A stretch of DNA of 64,000 nucleotides. It comes from Ulva prolifera (lineage: Eukaryota > Chlorophyta > Ulvophyceae > Ulvales > Ulvaceae). Where the stretch lies: contig CM041202.1 in assembly GCA_023078555.1 (NCBI GenBank), positions 1 through 64,000 on the forward strand. The letters are read 5' to 3'. How positions within the stretch are numbered: position 1 is the first letter of the stretch; each line of letters starts with the position of its first letter. Below, one piece after another: positions 51,263-61,211 of this stretch. Both the position numbers and the translations under genes were made by a program. The notes beneath the pieces are model-generated. The model was given only the letters and a program-made list of their open reading frames with translations, did not search any database and was not told where the DNA came from.

Positions 51263-52926
51263 GCCGCCCTTGCGGCAATAGTTCACGTGCTCCTCCCCGC
51301 CGCGCTCTCAGCGCGACACCTGCAGCAAGCTCCATGCGGCGGGCCAAACCAGCCGTGCTGCCCCGCAACAGGCTCACGAACTCCCAATCTCCCTCCTCCC
51401 CTTCCCCCCACGGCCGCTGTCCCCCCAGGCCAAGGCCAGCCCCCGCCGCCACGGCTCCCGCTCCCCGGCCCTGATGACTTGGACTTCTCCGCCTGCCGCC
51501 CAAGGCCGCCCCGCCCGCAAGCGAGCCGGGAACAGGAGTTCGGGTCGGTACAGTGCCTCGACAACATCTGCTCAGAGTGCGGGCGGCGGGGCGAGGTGGC
51601 CTGCTCCGTGCGCCCCTTCCCCCCGTGCGGCCCCTTTGACGCGCCCGATGCAGCCGGCACATGTGTGGAGTGCGGCGGGCTGCAGCAGCCGGGCTGCCTG
51701 ACGACCACACCGTGCAAGCCCGGGCTGGTTGAGAACAGCTCAGGCGCCTGCGAGGAGATTGATGTGGCTGTGTGTGGGGGAGAGGGCCGCACATGCTGCC
51801 CCGGCAGAGCGTGCGATCGCACCACGGCAGAGCGTGCGAGCGCACCACGGCAGAGCGTGCGATCGCACCACGCTCCCCGGCAGAGCGTGCGAGCGCACCA
51901 CGGCAGAGCGTGCGATCGCACCACGCTCCCCGGCAGAGCGTGCGATCGCACCACGCTCCCCGGCAGAGCGTGCGAGCGCACCACGGCAGAGCGTGCGAGC
52001 GCACCACGCTCCCCGGCAGAGCGTGCGAGCGCACCACGCGCGGCCGCGCAACTGAATGCCAGAACGGCATCTGCCTTGCATGCGGAACGAGGGGGCTGCC
52101 TGCGTGCTTCGCCTCCCTCATCCCCGCTTGCGGTCCCAACGAGTTCATAGATGAGCTAGGCACTTGCACCGTCTGCGGTGTTTCCGGGACGGTTCCGTGT
52201 CCGCCGGAGAGCAGAGTTGGCGGGCCCGCATGCAGTAGAGGCCTGCTTGAAAGCGATGCTGGAGTGTGCGAAAAGGTCGACCCTGCCCTTTGTGGCGGGG
52301 TCGGCGACACATGCTGCGAGGGCAACGTGTGCGCGCAAATCATGTCCGATTCCAACGAGACCGAGATCGCGGAGTGTTTGGACAATGTCTGCGTTGCGTG
52401 CGGCAACCGCGATCAGCCGGCCTGCGTGACCCTCCCCGGCTTATCCTGTGATCAGCAGTCTGCCTTGAACGCCGGTGTGTGCGAGCCATGCGGCCGGGAG
52501 GGGGAGCAGGGGTGCCCGCGCATCGACCCCTGCAACTCAGGCCTTGTCCTCGATGCATTAGATACATGTATTCCCGGAGCAGCCGACCCGCCTGCGTCGC
52601 CACCACCGCCACAGCCCAGCCCCAGCCCTGCACCAACACCGCCGCGGACCGCGCCGCGAGCCCCGCCGATGCCCCCGCGTCCAGCACTCAAGCCGCCACG
52701 CTCCCATCCGCCGTCTCCTCCGCCACCTCCACCGCCGCCGCCAGTATCACCGCCGCCGCCGCCTCCAGCAGCCGCGCCATCGCAGCAGTGTGGGCTGAAG
52801 CTGAGGGACTGCTGCCCTGAGGCTGGGACTCGGGCAGGGGCCAACGGTGCAGGGGGCACTTGTGGCGAAGGCCTGCGCTGCTTCATCGGCCGCTGCTTCC
52901 CAGAATTCTCCCGATCTCGGCACTAG
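51263..52926 (+). CDS. secreted Cys-rich protein with frame-shifting minisatellite (gene G8)
   Basis: Coding begins after TTTTGCAG with AALAAIVHVLLPAALSARHL, a signal peptide without an in-frame ATG. The start codon is either in an upstream exon or has mutated to TTG (51257); the sister gene G6 has ATGCAGGCC at this place. Modules CGGPNQPCCPATG, CGRRGEVAC, CGGLQQPGC and CGGEGRTCCPGRAC are followed by a GC-rich minisatellite (51803-52038). After it the protein continues in another frame: ECQNGICLACGTRG, CGVSGTVPCPPE, CGGVGDTCCEGNVC, CGREGEQGCP, a Pro/Ser linker (PPSPPPPPPPPPVSPPPPPP) and the terminal module CGLKLRDCCPEAG...CGEGLRC. As assembled the gene is out of frame. A TGTAA lies about 95 bp after the stop. 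Confidence 0.65.
51803..52038 (+). repeat. 23-bp/30-bp minisatellite inside G8
   Basis: Nine units begin GGCAGAGCGTGCG(A/T..)CGCACCAC. Units 1, 2, 4, 7 and 9 are 23 bp; units 3, 5, 6 and 8 carry an extra GCTCCCC and are 30 bp. Only the 23-bp form changes the reading frame. Confidence 0.9.
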
Positions 52927-53199
52927 TGAGGCACTGGTAGTCACAGAAGGCGGATACCTGTTCTCTCAGAACAATGTTCTGGCTTGGGTGTGAGGAAGCT
53001 ACCAGTGTCTCTGTGTAGTGTGTAAACATGTCCCCAAACGTACTCCCGGCTCGGCAAGATGGGACTCGCATGCCTTGCATCAACTGCATACTTTGCCCAT
53101 GCCAGATGTCAAGGCCCGAATGTGTACACTGTGCAGGCAGTGCCGCATGGGTATGCGATGCCCCCTGTTACTTTCCTGCGCTGCTACCTGCCTCTCTTT

Positions 53200-53400
53200 G
53201 AGGTTGATTATTTTTTTTTATTTTTTTTTGTCTTCTCCCGGTAACTCTTCTGTAGCTACCTGCCTCTTTGGCTATGTCCTTGGAACACAGGCGCCCACAC
53301 CCGCAACCACCCATGCACACCCACTCCCACATGTTCGTGTGCTTCCTCGTTGTCCTGGCAGTGCTGCCGGCCCCTCCGGCTTTGTCCTTGTAACACGCAC
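53200..53400 (+). mobile_element. cluster of LINE2 and LINE3 tails
   Basis: A LINE2-like end (GTCTTCTCCCGGTAACTCTTCTGTAG, 53228-53254), then two LINE3 ends (TTTGGCTATGTCCTTGGAAC near 53262-53290 and TCCTGGCAGTGCTGCCGGCC to TTGTCCTTGTAACACG near 53352-53395), all plus. A CA-rich spacer separates them. Confidence 0.65.
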
Positions 53401-54847
53401 CCACCCCCACATGCACACCCACCCCCACCTTACAGCTTGGCTCCACAGCCCGTAAGGCACACGCAGACCAGGGTGCAGAACCAACCACACACAGGCACCC
53501 ACAACAACCCCGGGGAGGCCCCAGTGATATGTAAATTGGAGCAGTTAGGCTCAGAGGGACACGGTTCAGTGGCAGTGGAAAAGAAAGAGAAGAGATTTAC
53601 AAGTAAAGTCCGAAGCTGTTGGACAGTACATGAGTATTTATAGACTCCAGAGCGAGGCCTATGTTCAATACAAAAATATACCGGTCACAGCGACTCATGT
53701 ATCCCTTGATACCTCAATAGGTCCTAATCTCACTAAGTCAAGGACGGAATAACATAACACCCCAGCCTCCCTCTGCGAAACCAGCCCCGTCCGTCCGCAG
53801 GCCCCCACACAAACACCTCCCCCCCCTGACCTGTGCATACGGGCCCGCGGTCCCAATCGCTACCCCTCCCTCCCTGCACACCCCAGCCACACCCTGACGT
53901 CGGGCCGCATGACCACGCATGGCCAGGTTGGTGCTGACACTGCCGCATGCCGCGCGCACCGCCGGCCGTCTCGTCGAACGGCAAGCGCCGTAACCGGAAA
54001 GTGGGCGGGCCCCAAGGAGGCGAGCAAGGAACGCCTCCCCAGTGGGAGCCAGCCTCTGAGAGCAGGGGAGGGCCGCCGCTCAGACCGGGCGGGCTGTAAG
54101 TACTGTGGCATTTATTGCTCATGAACTTCATCATGCACTGCAATGCAAGTAGTACTGGCATGCGCTTGCGGAGACACCCCGCCAGCAGCAGCAACGGCCG
54201 ACGTCCAGGACTCGGAGTACTGCTGGGCCGTGACGGTGCACTGTTTCAAGGCTGCAGTGCTGGGCTCATGCATGCGTCTTCTTGGCCCTGCACGCCACAG
54301 TGGCGAGTGGCGTACCTTCCATGGTAAAATTCATGCATACCAAGGTGTACTAACTGAGGTAGAAAGCTCACTGGTTGATGCTGTATTACATGAACATCAC
54401 AGACCGGCATAACATGCTTCGGCCTTGCCAAAGGGCCTCATCAGACGCCTACGTGAGTCAAGCAACCAACACCGAACCAGCTCGCAAGTTCCCTAATATT
54501 CAATCCTCTAGAGCGAGACCGACTGAGACTGGAAGAAACGTCCAGAGCCCAGAAACCGACACGAGATAAGATAGCGAGATAAGGCACATCACGCCGCCCG
54601 CAAATGCGGGCAATGCATGTAGAGGCACGCAAATGTACCTCCGCAGGACCTCCAGCCCGTGCGGAAGCAGCCGCACGACAAATAGGCCAACTGCCCAAAA
54701 ACGCAGGAAAAGAAAGAAATCCTAGGTGGCAATGTCCGTGGCAGGAGGACAGCCAAGCACAACAAGCTTATCAGTGACAATGGCAGATAACCACAGTAGA
54801 CTACAAAGCAACAGCATGAGAGGCACACATGTGTTGCAACCACTACA
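53401..54847. other. no confident gene
   Basis: A minus-strand ORF (53733-54194) is GC-rich and Gly/Trp-rich in a way that suggests non-coding GC bias. Nothing else supported. Confidence 0.4.
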
Positions 54848-55162
54848 TCACACATCCGCGAAAAGGCGCAGAAACAGATCCCTGCCCACATCGAAGTCAT
54901 CCTCCAGGATGCCAGGGTGGAAGGCCAGAATTGCTCTGCACGTGCGCACAGCCGAAAAGCCGAGATGCAACGCGTCGAGCCAGATGGCGAGGAAGCCGGC
55001 AGCGTGGAGAAGACCGTCTAGGGTGGCGGAGGTTTTGTCGCGGAGCCGCGCACACATGCCCATCACCCATGCACGGAAATAGACACGGCCGGTGCGGACC
55101 ACGGAGGGAAAGAAGGTGTTACCAGGACGCACGTATGCACGGTGTTCCGCGCATGCGTACAT
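54848..55162 (-). CDS. hypothetical ORF, 104 aa
   Basis: Its C-terminal 60 residues look like a folded helical segment (LLHAAGFLAIWLDALHLGFS, then AILAFHPGILEDDFDVGRDL). No family recognised and no paralogue in the window. Could be one exon of a minus-strand gene or a remnant. Confidence 0.3.
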   Translation of the reverse strand: MYACAEHRAYVRPGNTFFPSVVRTGRVYFRAWVMGMCARLRDKTSATLDGLLHAAGFLAIWLDALHLGFSAVRTCRAILAFHPGILEDDFDVGRDLFLRLFADV

Positions 55163-55208
55163 ATGTCATCAGCTCACTACTCATCCTTTCTCTCGAATTT
55201 TGTGGTGA

Positions 55209-55541
55209 ATGTGCTGTAACATCCAGGCACCATTGAGCGCAAGAGGGCTCGAGCACGACATCACAGTTCGACGGGCAATGTATATTCTGTTGGACAGTAT
55301 GACCCGGCACCAGATGCCCATTGTACAAGAATCTTTCGTGAGCTCTTTCATTGGAAAGCAAGGTGTGCCTATTGTGCAGCCTACCTGCCCTGTGTTGATA
55401 GAGGTGTGGCCGCTCGAGTTCGGACTTGTGGCGTCCTGTCCAAAACACGCCTCACACATATTCCCCCTCCTACACGTCTGCATTCCTGTTTGTGGGTTAT
55501 TTGGTGCCATTGCCAGCATCAGCGCTGCTTTCGCGACCTAA
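55209..55541 (+). CDS. hypothetical ORF, 110 aa
   Basis: Contains SFIGKQGVPIVQPTCPVLIE and a hydrophobic C-terminal end (VCIPVCGLFGAIASISAAFA). A minus-strand ORF overlaps, so the reality of either is doubtful. Confidence 0.2.
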   Translation: MCCNIQAPLSARGLEHDITVRRAMYILLDSMTRHQMPIVQESFVSSFIGKQGVPIVQPTCPVLIEVWPLEFGLVASCPKHASHIFPLLHVCIPVCGLFGAIASISAAFAT

Positions 55542-55822
55542 CCAGAGCCTGAACGTCGCCTGGTCTCGCTCTGTGTGCACATACCTGTACGTAGGAACGC
55601 TAAAAGAGCGTGTAGCGCAAACCTGAGCGATGTAGAGGACAGTGTTTGAAGGGTTTCTATCCGCATCAGGCAGGGCAAGTGAACACCCGCGGCCAGGTGC
55701 AGCTCGCCGCACGTCTACAGCGCACAGTATCACAAACTCAAGCTCCCAGGATGTCACGTCGGCAACATCCACACGACATGAATGGCACCTACGTCATCGT
55801 AGCCAACCTGTACCATACTTGT

Positions 55823-55922
55823 NNNNNNNNNNNNNNNNNNNNNNNNNNNNNNNNNNNNNNNNNNNNNNNNNNNNNNNNNNNNNNNNNNNNNNNNNNNNNN
55901 NNNNNNNNNNNNNNNNNNNNNN
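55823..55922. other. assembly gap (100 N)
   Basis: Exactly 100 N, the usual placeholder for a scaffold gap of unknown size. Sequence on the two sides may not be truly adjacent. Confidence 0.98.
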
Positions 55923-55976
55923 TGTGTTTCTGCGTGGACAGCCACACTTCTGTAAAGGGAACAGTTTCTCTGTAGG

Positions 55977-56049
55977 TGTTACAAAAGAGTGAACGGGAGA
56001 AAACAAACACTGAAACCGAATCTCATCCGCATCAACATCAACCTACACT
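55977..56049 (-). mobile_element. 73-bp LINE2 tail with 15-bp duplication
   Basis: TGTTACAAAAGAGTGAACGG through CATCAACCTACACT, flanked by perfect CAGTTTCTCTGTAGG copies (55962-55976 and 56050-56064). Confidence 0.9.
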
Positions 56050-56099
56050 CAGTTTCTCTGTAGGAGATTCGTCCAACAGGCAATTCACACCAACAGGAA

Positions 56100-56768
56100 G
56101 CTCTGGTTTTCTGCCAAACTCGTTGTGTTCACATCCAGGTTTGGCATGACTCAGCAGAGTGAGGCCGAGCGAGCCCGCCATGCCAGCCCCCAATTCCAGC
56201 AGCTTGCTGGCTTGCCTGGCACTTGTAGGAGTAGCACATGTAAATTATGTGGCAGGTGGGATCCATGTGTGGTGCTGTCCACCTCCAAATATGCCCCAAA
56301 ACTGACTTTTTCAATTCTCAGTGCAAGGATGTTTGCGGCAGGCCACTGTGATACCCCAGAGTGCATTACCACTGATGTTGTGTTGTGAAAATTCGCAGCC
56401 TCAAGGCCAAACAACCAACATGCAGCTCGACCAGAATCCGCCCGATCAGCACTTCACATATACCTCAAGTGATCTCCTGTTCGAATCTGAGCCTCAATCC
56501 TTGCACACCAGCTCCAACAGCTATTCTGCGTGTGCTATCGAGCCCGACTATGCGTGTGCTTCACCATTTTCTGTGCTGAAAGTTGCTGTGCACTCAGTCT
56601 CACAAATCGAATGCATTCACCAGCAGCTTTTTTGCGTGCTTCGCGAATCTGCATTCCAGTTGTCAACACTGATCTCGTGGAGTGCATGGCGTGGCGGTGT
56701 GGTGAGTGGTGTCCCGTGACGCACGCCCCATGCGAGATTCCAACACCCCGAGTTTGGGTGAAAACCGG
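56100..56768 (+). repeat. dispersed repeat D2, copy 2 (inverted relative to 13 kb)
   Basis: Reverse-complement match of 12975-13935 without the 290-bp extra segment. The 87-codon ORF at 56125-56388 (MFTSRFGMTQQSEAERARHA start) is open here too. Confidence 0.8.
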
Positions 56769-56799
56769 TGGAAGTTGATACCCATTTTCTCACTCGCGT

Positions 56800-57115
56800 C
56801 TGGCTCCCACATGTACATGCACATGCACACAAAAAAATGGCCCTGTCGTACGGCGGCGGGCGTTGTGGTGTCAGCGGTTGTGTTGTCGTGTGTAGGCCGT
56901 GGGGTCTGTGCGTGCGTGTGTGGGTTTGGGTTTGTGGGTTTGTGGGTGTGTGGGTGTGTGCTGGGCGGTCTGCGGATCTGTGTCGTTTGTTGCGCCGGTG
57001 ATGGGGTTTTTTTGGGCGTGGTGGGTGTCGCGTGCGTGGGTGTCTGGCTGTTTGCTTCGTCTGTTTGCTTCTTTCGCGGTGCTGCTCGCCTTGCTGCCTT
57101 TGTCCTTGTAACACA
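56800..57115 (+). mobile_element. LINE3-related 3'-UTR fragment
   Basis: GT-rich sequence ending TTCTTTCGCGGTGCTGCTCG...GCTGCCTTTGTCCTTGTAACAC. A LINE1 end (CCCGGCCTCTGTCCTTTGTA) is attached directly behind it at 57126-57147. Confidence 0.65.
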
Positions 57116-57199
57116 CAAAAAAATACCCGGCCTCTGTCCTTTGTAGCTACACACAAAAGCCATGAAGTTCGTATATGCATGCATGTCACAACCCGTGAG

Positions 57200-58306
57200 C
57201 GGACGAGACTCTTTTGTTGTGGTTGTCTATTCCCGTTCTCTCTTCGTGCAAAAAATCATCGACGTCAACATGCATGCCCATGACCAGGGCGAATCTCCCG
57301 GGCCTTCGAAGGCTTGGTCTTTACCGTCGCACGCGGAATCAGTGTTCACGTCTATCGGTTGTACATATATATGAAGGCGCGACGATCTTGAATGCTACTT
57401 TGAATCACGGCGGGATCTGGTCAACGGTGCCAACTTCAACGGTCTGCGCAAGCTTGCTGAGCCCATTCCTCAGCGGCTCAACATAAGAGGTGCTGCATCT
57501 GTGCTACAATGGAGATAGCAACACGCATTCGAAAGATGAAGAAGGCGCTGGCTAGCCCGGTGCGCACCCAGGGCCCGCATACACACTTTATTTAGCTGGA
57601 GGACCCAGTCGAGCGGAGTGACGCGCATCCGAATCAACTGCAACATACACTCAAACACACACACGCGTGTGTGGGTGCCCTGTTGCAACAATTGTGGTGT
57701 AGCCGTGATTGTGTGGCTGTTACTTCCGAATTCGAAGAGATTCCTTTGCCATGTTTGCCTATTCCCGTTCACTGATCTGGAATTCCATTAATGGGTGTGT
57801 GTATGCTGCTGTTGATTCGGATGAGATTCGGTTTCGGTGCTTGTTTTCTCCCGTTCACTCTTTTGTAACAACAGTTTTCTCCCGTTCACTTTTTTGTAAA
57901 GACCGAGGTGGGTGGGCGTGCGCTGCTGCGGTGTCGCCTCGCGTATGCGGCTGTTGATTCGGAAGAGAATGCTGCAATTGCGTGGGTGTGCGGTGCCCCC
58001 TGCGGCCTGCTGCGCTACCTGCCTCGCTGGCTTCGAGTTTGTCATTGTGACGCACACATTTGCTGCCGAACTGAGCCGTGGGAGTTGCTGCAGTGTGGCC
58101 ATTTGTGTGTGGCTGTTGATTGAGACGAAACTCTTTTGTTGTGATTGTGTGTTCCCGTTCACGCTGTGTTTTGTTGCACGTGTCTTCTCATGTTGAATAT
58201 TTTATAACCCTGTGGCTTTTGATTCGGATGAGATTCAGTTTTGGTGTTTGTCTTCTTCGGTTTCCTCTTTTGTAAATCTCTTATAACCCCGTTCACAGTT
58301 ATGTAT
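57200..58306 (+). mobile_element. serial LINE2-type tails
   Basis: At least six plus-strand ends: near 57208-57252, 57707-57775, 57796-57872, 57873-57898, 58105-58170 and 58211-58280. The last is flanked by perfect TTATAACCC copies (58202-58210 and 58281-58289). All end in variants of CCCGTTCACTCTTTTGTAA. Confidence 0.75.
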
Positions 58307-58540
58307 ATGGTGTTGGAGGACGCGATCCTGCCGGACTGTCGGACAGCGGTGTGCGCGGTGTATGTTGATGTTGATTCGGATGAGATTCGGTTTTAGTATT
58401 TGTTTTCTCCCGTTCACTCTTGTATAATCACGGTGTGCGCGGTTGTAGTGTGCTTGTGCAGAAGCATGTATTTGTGTTGGTTGATTTTTTGCATGACATC
58501 CTTTTGTGGTGATTGTTATCTCCCATTTCCGTTTTTGTGA
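58307..58540 (+). mobile_element. old LINE2 3' end with a nested 71-bp LINE2 tail
   Basis: The outer fragment starts GGAGGACGCGATCCTGCCGG, the C-terminal LEDAILPD codons of LINE2. The inner tail (58360-58430) is flanked by perfect CGGTGTGCGCGGT copies (58347-58359 and 58431-58443). Confidence 0.85.
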
Positions 58541-58610
58541 GACTCTTCTGCAACAAACATGAATCCGCCCTGCAGGCGGTTCCTGCAGCCGCTGCGCGCA
58601 GCTGCGGTGC

Positions 58611-59026
58611 GTCACGTCGACTATTCCAACGTCACTCTTTTGTAACAACGTCACGTCGTCACGTCGACACTTGGGCAGAAAGTCTGACGGAACATGGTCT
58701 TTGTCTCCTTCCGTGTGGTCTTCCGTTCACTCTTTCGTAAGCCTTCTAAAGGAACATCTATCCGATCAGATTGCTGCAGCAGTGTCGCTGGCCGTGCGTG
58801 TGGGAGCTGTTTCGGGAGAGGTTCGCGTGATGTGCCTGGCCAGAGCCATCGAGCAGTGTGTACTCGAACATTTTAATGTTGTTACAGCTTGAGTGTGTGA
58901 TAAGTTTTTAATCGCGCGCCTTTGCCGCCGCACGTGCATGTTGTGGGCCAGCCAAGTGCGGGTGCTGGTGGGAAGGGTGCTACTGTCGGCGGATCACTCT
59001 TTTGTAATTATGATTACCGTCGGCGG
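58611..59026 (+). mobile_element. three minimal LINE2 tails with target duplications
   Basis: Insertions at 58622-58657 (GTCACGTCGAC duplicated), 58696-58750 (GGAACAT duplicated) and 58993-59018 (GTCGGCGG duplicated). The last insert is only 26 bp around CACTCTTTTGTAA. Confidence 0.75.
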
Positions 59027-59113
59027 GTGCCGTCGGCCGGATCGCAGAACGCTCCGAAAGGACAGAAACTTGCTGTCGCACCCTTCGGCGTATGCTTCTG
59101 CACGGCAACTTGT

Positions 59114-59162
59114 GAGTTTACAAAAGAGTGAACGGGAGAAAACAAACACTGAAACCGAATTT
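59114..59162 (-). mobile_element. 49-bp LINE2 tail with 13-bp duplication
   Basis: GAGTTTACAAAAGAGTGAAC through GAAACCGAATTT between perfect CACGGCAACTTGT copies (59101-59113 and 59163-59175). Confidence 0.9.
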
Positions 59163-59372
59163 CACGGCAACTTGTATTCATGGCACACTCCGCCCTGCGA
59201 TGACGCCTGTGCAGGTAGCTGCATATTGGGGGGTCCGAGGGTGCGGGCCACGCGTGTGGGCATACATGGCCACAAACCTGCGCCTGAACAGGTGGGCTGA
59301 CGCAGCCTCCGACGGCGCTCAGAGTGGGCCTACTCTCAGACCCGGGGCAGCTCTCTGCATTCCTCTCTGTTA

Positions 59373-59397
59373 ATCGGGCTCGACGACCCAGCAGTGC
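59373..59397 (+). mobile_element. right end of a hAT-like element (E5), weak
   Basis: ATCGGGCTCGACGACCCAGC resembles the right ends of E1, E3 and E4; the left end is not recognisable. It lies about 80 bp upstream of the gene at 59473. Confidence 0.3.
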
Positions 59398-59472
59398 TGC
59401 ATGTTGTGCACTGACAGCACAGTTTGGGTGCATCCGGTGTACACCAGTGTGGAGCCATCACTCACTGATGGC

Positions 59473-61211
59473 ATGCAGGTGGCGCTTCAGCTTGCAGTTG
59501 CTGCACTATGCCTGCTTCTCGTACCGGGGGCGTCCGCAGCCTTTGGACGCAGCCTTCTAAATGCGGCCAGTTGCGGAAGCCTCGGGGAGCCATGCTGCAC
59601 CCAGGGCGACAGCTTGGGATTTTTCTGCGACGACGACTCTAGGCTTCTCTGCGACACCGTCAATGTTGCATCTGACGCTGCCCCCGCATGCGTCTCTTGC
59701 GGCGGCGATGGTGAAACACCCTGCGGTGCGACTCTTGGCCACTGTCGTTGCAAGTGGAGCAGACATTCGCACGTCCTGAGAATTGTTTTGGCGGTGGTTG
59801 TGTGTCAATCATTACATGTTGTGGATATACACACTGAGTGAATGATCCGTGGTACGCACCAAGTGCAAATCTGAACTACTATAAATGTTTTGTGATGTAC
59901 TGCTGACGCGCTTAGCCTTGCCTAATTGGATATGACATCGATCCACAAAAGTAAATTCATACCTGACACGGTCTATCATCATGCAAAAGGAAGGGTAGCG
60001 CTATGACGAAGGTCATGAAGATCCAATTGGGCCGAGTCAGGGCATGTGTGTCGGCTGCCGCAGTCTCGCTATGCATGTGTGAACGCTGATTCAGAAGGAT
60101 TCCCTTATTGTCTGCACGCATTAACTCTTGTGTGAAATTTTCCTAAATCAACTGTTTTACAAATTGACCGCTTTGTGTGGCATATGCGTTGCATTTCGCT
60201 GTGACACGCAATAGACAGGGGCTGGTGTGCGCTCACATCTCTGACGGCCTGAAGTTGTGCTTGCCATGCCTTGTAGAAGCCTGTGCATGTGACTTGCATG
60301 ATGTCCCATGTATGCCGCATAAGCGTTGGGCACGGCTTTCACACGGTGCACTAGTACTCTGAGTCCCCGGTTCGTCAGCAAAAAAACCCACCATAGCAGC
60401 GTTGTGTACCGAGCAAAGCCACGACTGTACATGCGAAGGCCAGCATTCACATGGCACACAAGGATGCGTTGCATAATTTCAGTCGGTGTCACACAGGTGG
60501 CTTGTCGGCAACAATCGAGTTTAGATGCAGAACTGCCATTGCCATAGCTGTACCGGTTTCCCGGATTGCACAATGATCCTTCTTGTATAAGCCCGGCACA
60601 GATTTACATCCGCGTAGATTCGCTATTCGCTTGAGCTGAGAGTAGACCTTACATTTCTTCGAAGTGTTGGCATCCATGTGGATGCATTGCTGATGCATTG
60701 ATTGCATTGATGATGGCATATATGGCATATTGCATCCCATACATGATACATCAACAGATGCCATTTTGTGCATTCAGGAGGCGCCGGCCAAAGTTGCGAT
60801 GATGGGCTCGTTTTATCAAGCGAGTCGTCAAGCGAGTCGAGCAACGGCATGACAGCTTCCATGACAGCTTCCATTTGCTTCAATTCCTCGAGCCCGCCTT
60901 GCCGTGAGGCTGGAGCGCCGTGCTGCATACTTGCACTCCAGCCAGAGCCTGTCTGCTTCAGTGGCACCTCGTGTAATGTGGACGTGGTATGTGTTGATAA
61001 TGGCGGCGCTTCTGCCACATTTGCGGACTGTGGGATGCCAGGTCAGGCGTGCTGCATCGCCTCCACCCCCTTCTCAGATTTTGGTACCTGCTTTGGCAAC
61101 AGTACATGTGACACAAATCTTTCGATCCTTCGTTGTTTGAATACGGCCACATGCAGCGGATCTATTGTGGGCGCAACCTGCATCTCTGCGCTCATCCGAA
61201 TTGCAGCCTAG
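59473..61211 (+). CDS. secreted Cys-rich protein (gene G2), two exons, 228 aa
   Basis: Proposed exons are 59473-59725 and 60778-61211. The intron (GTGCGA...CATTCAG, phase 1) falls at the same codon as in G1. Signal peptide MQVALQLAVAALCLLLVPGA, then FGRSLL, module CGSLGEPCCTQG, CVSCGGDGETPCG, then in exon 2 SSPPCREAGAPCCILALQPE and CGMPGQACCIASTP, ending ICISALIRIAA-like hydrophobic residues. It is the clear paralogue of G1 but lacks the whole Pro-rich repeat: the residues after CNVDVVCVDN pass directly to the last module. A short Ser/Glu stretch (SSESSSESSNG) opens exon 2. Probably extracellular. The 1052-bp intron holds no other coding match. Confidence 0.75.

Noticed and set aside
53733-54194. 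153-codon minus-strand ORF as a gene
   Set aside because: Composition (Gly, Trp, Arg, Cys) follows local GC bias. No signal, motif or paralogue.
14600-59162. Short dispersed repeats as introner elements (mobile introns)
   Set aside because: Copies lack consistent GT..AG ends and occur in both orientations in non-coding DNA and dead LINEs. Their sequence equals the LINE2 or LINE3 3' ends, so they are truncated LINE insertions.
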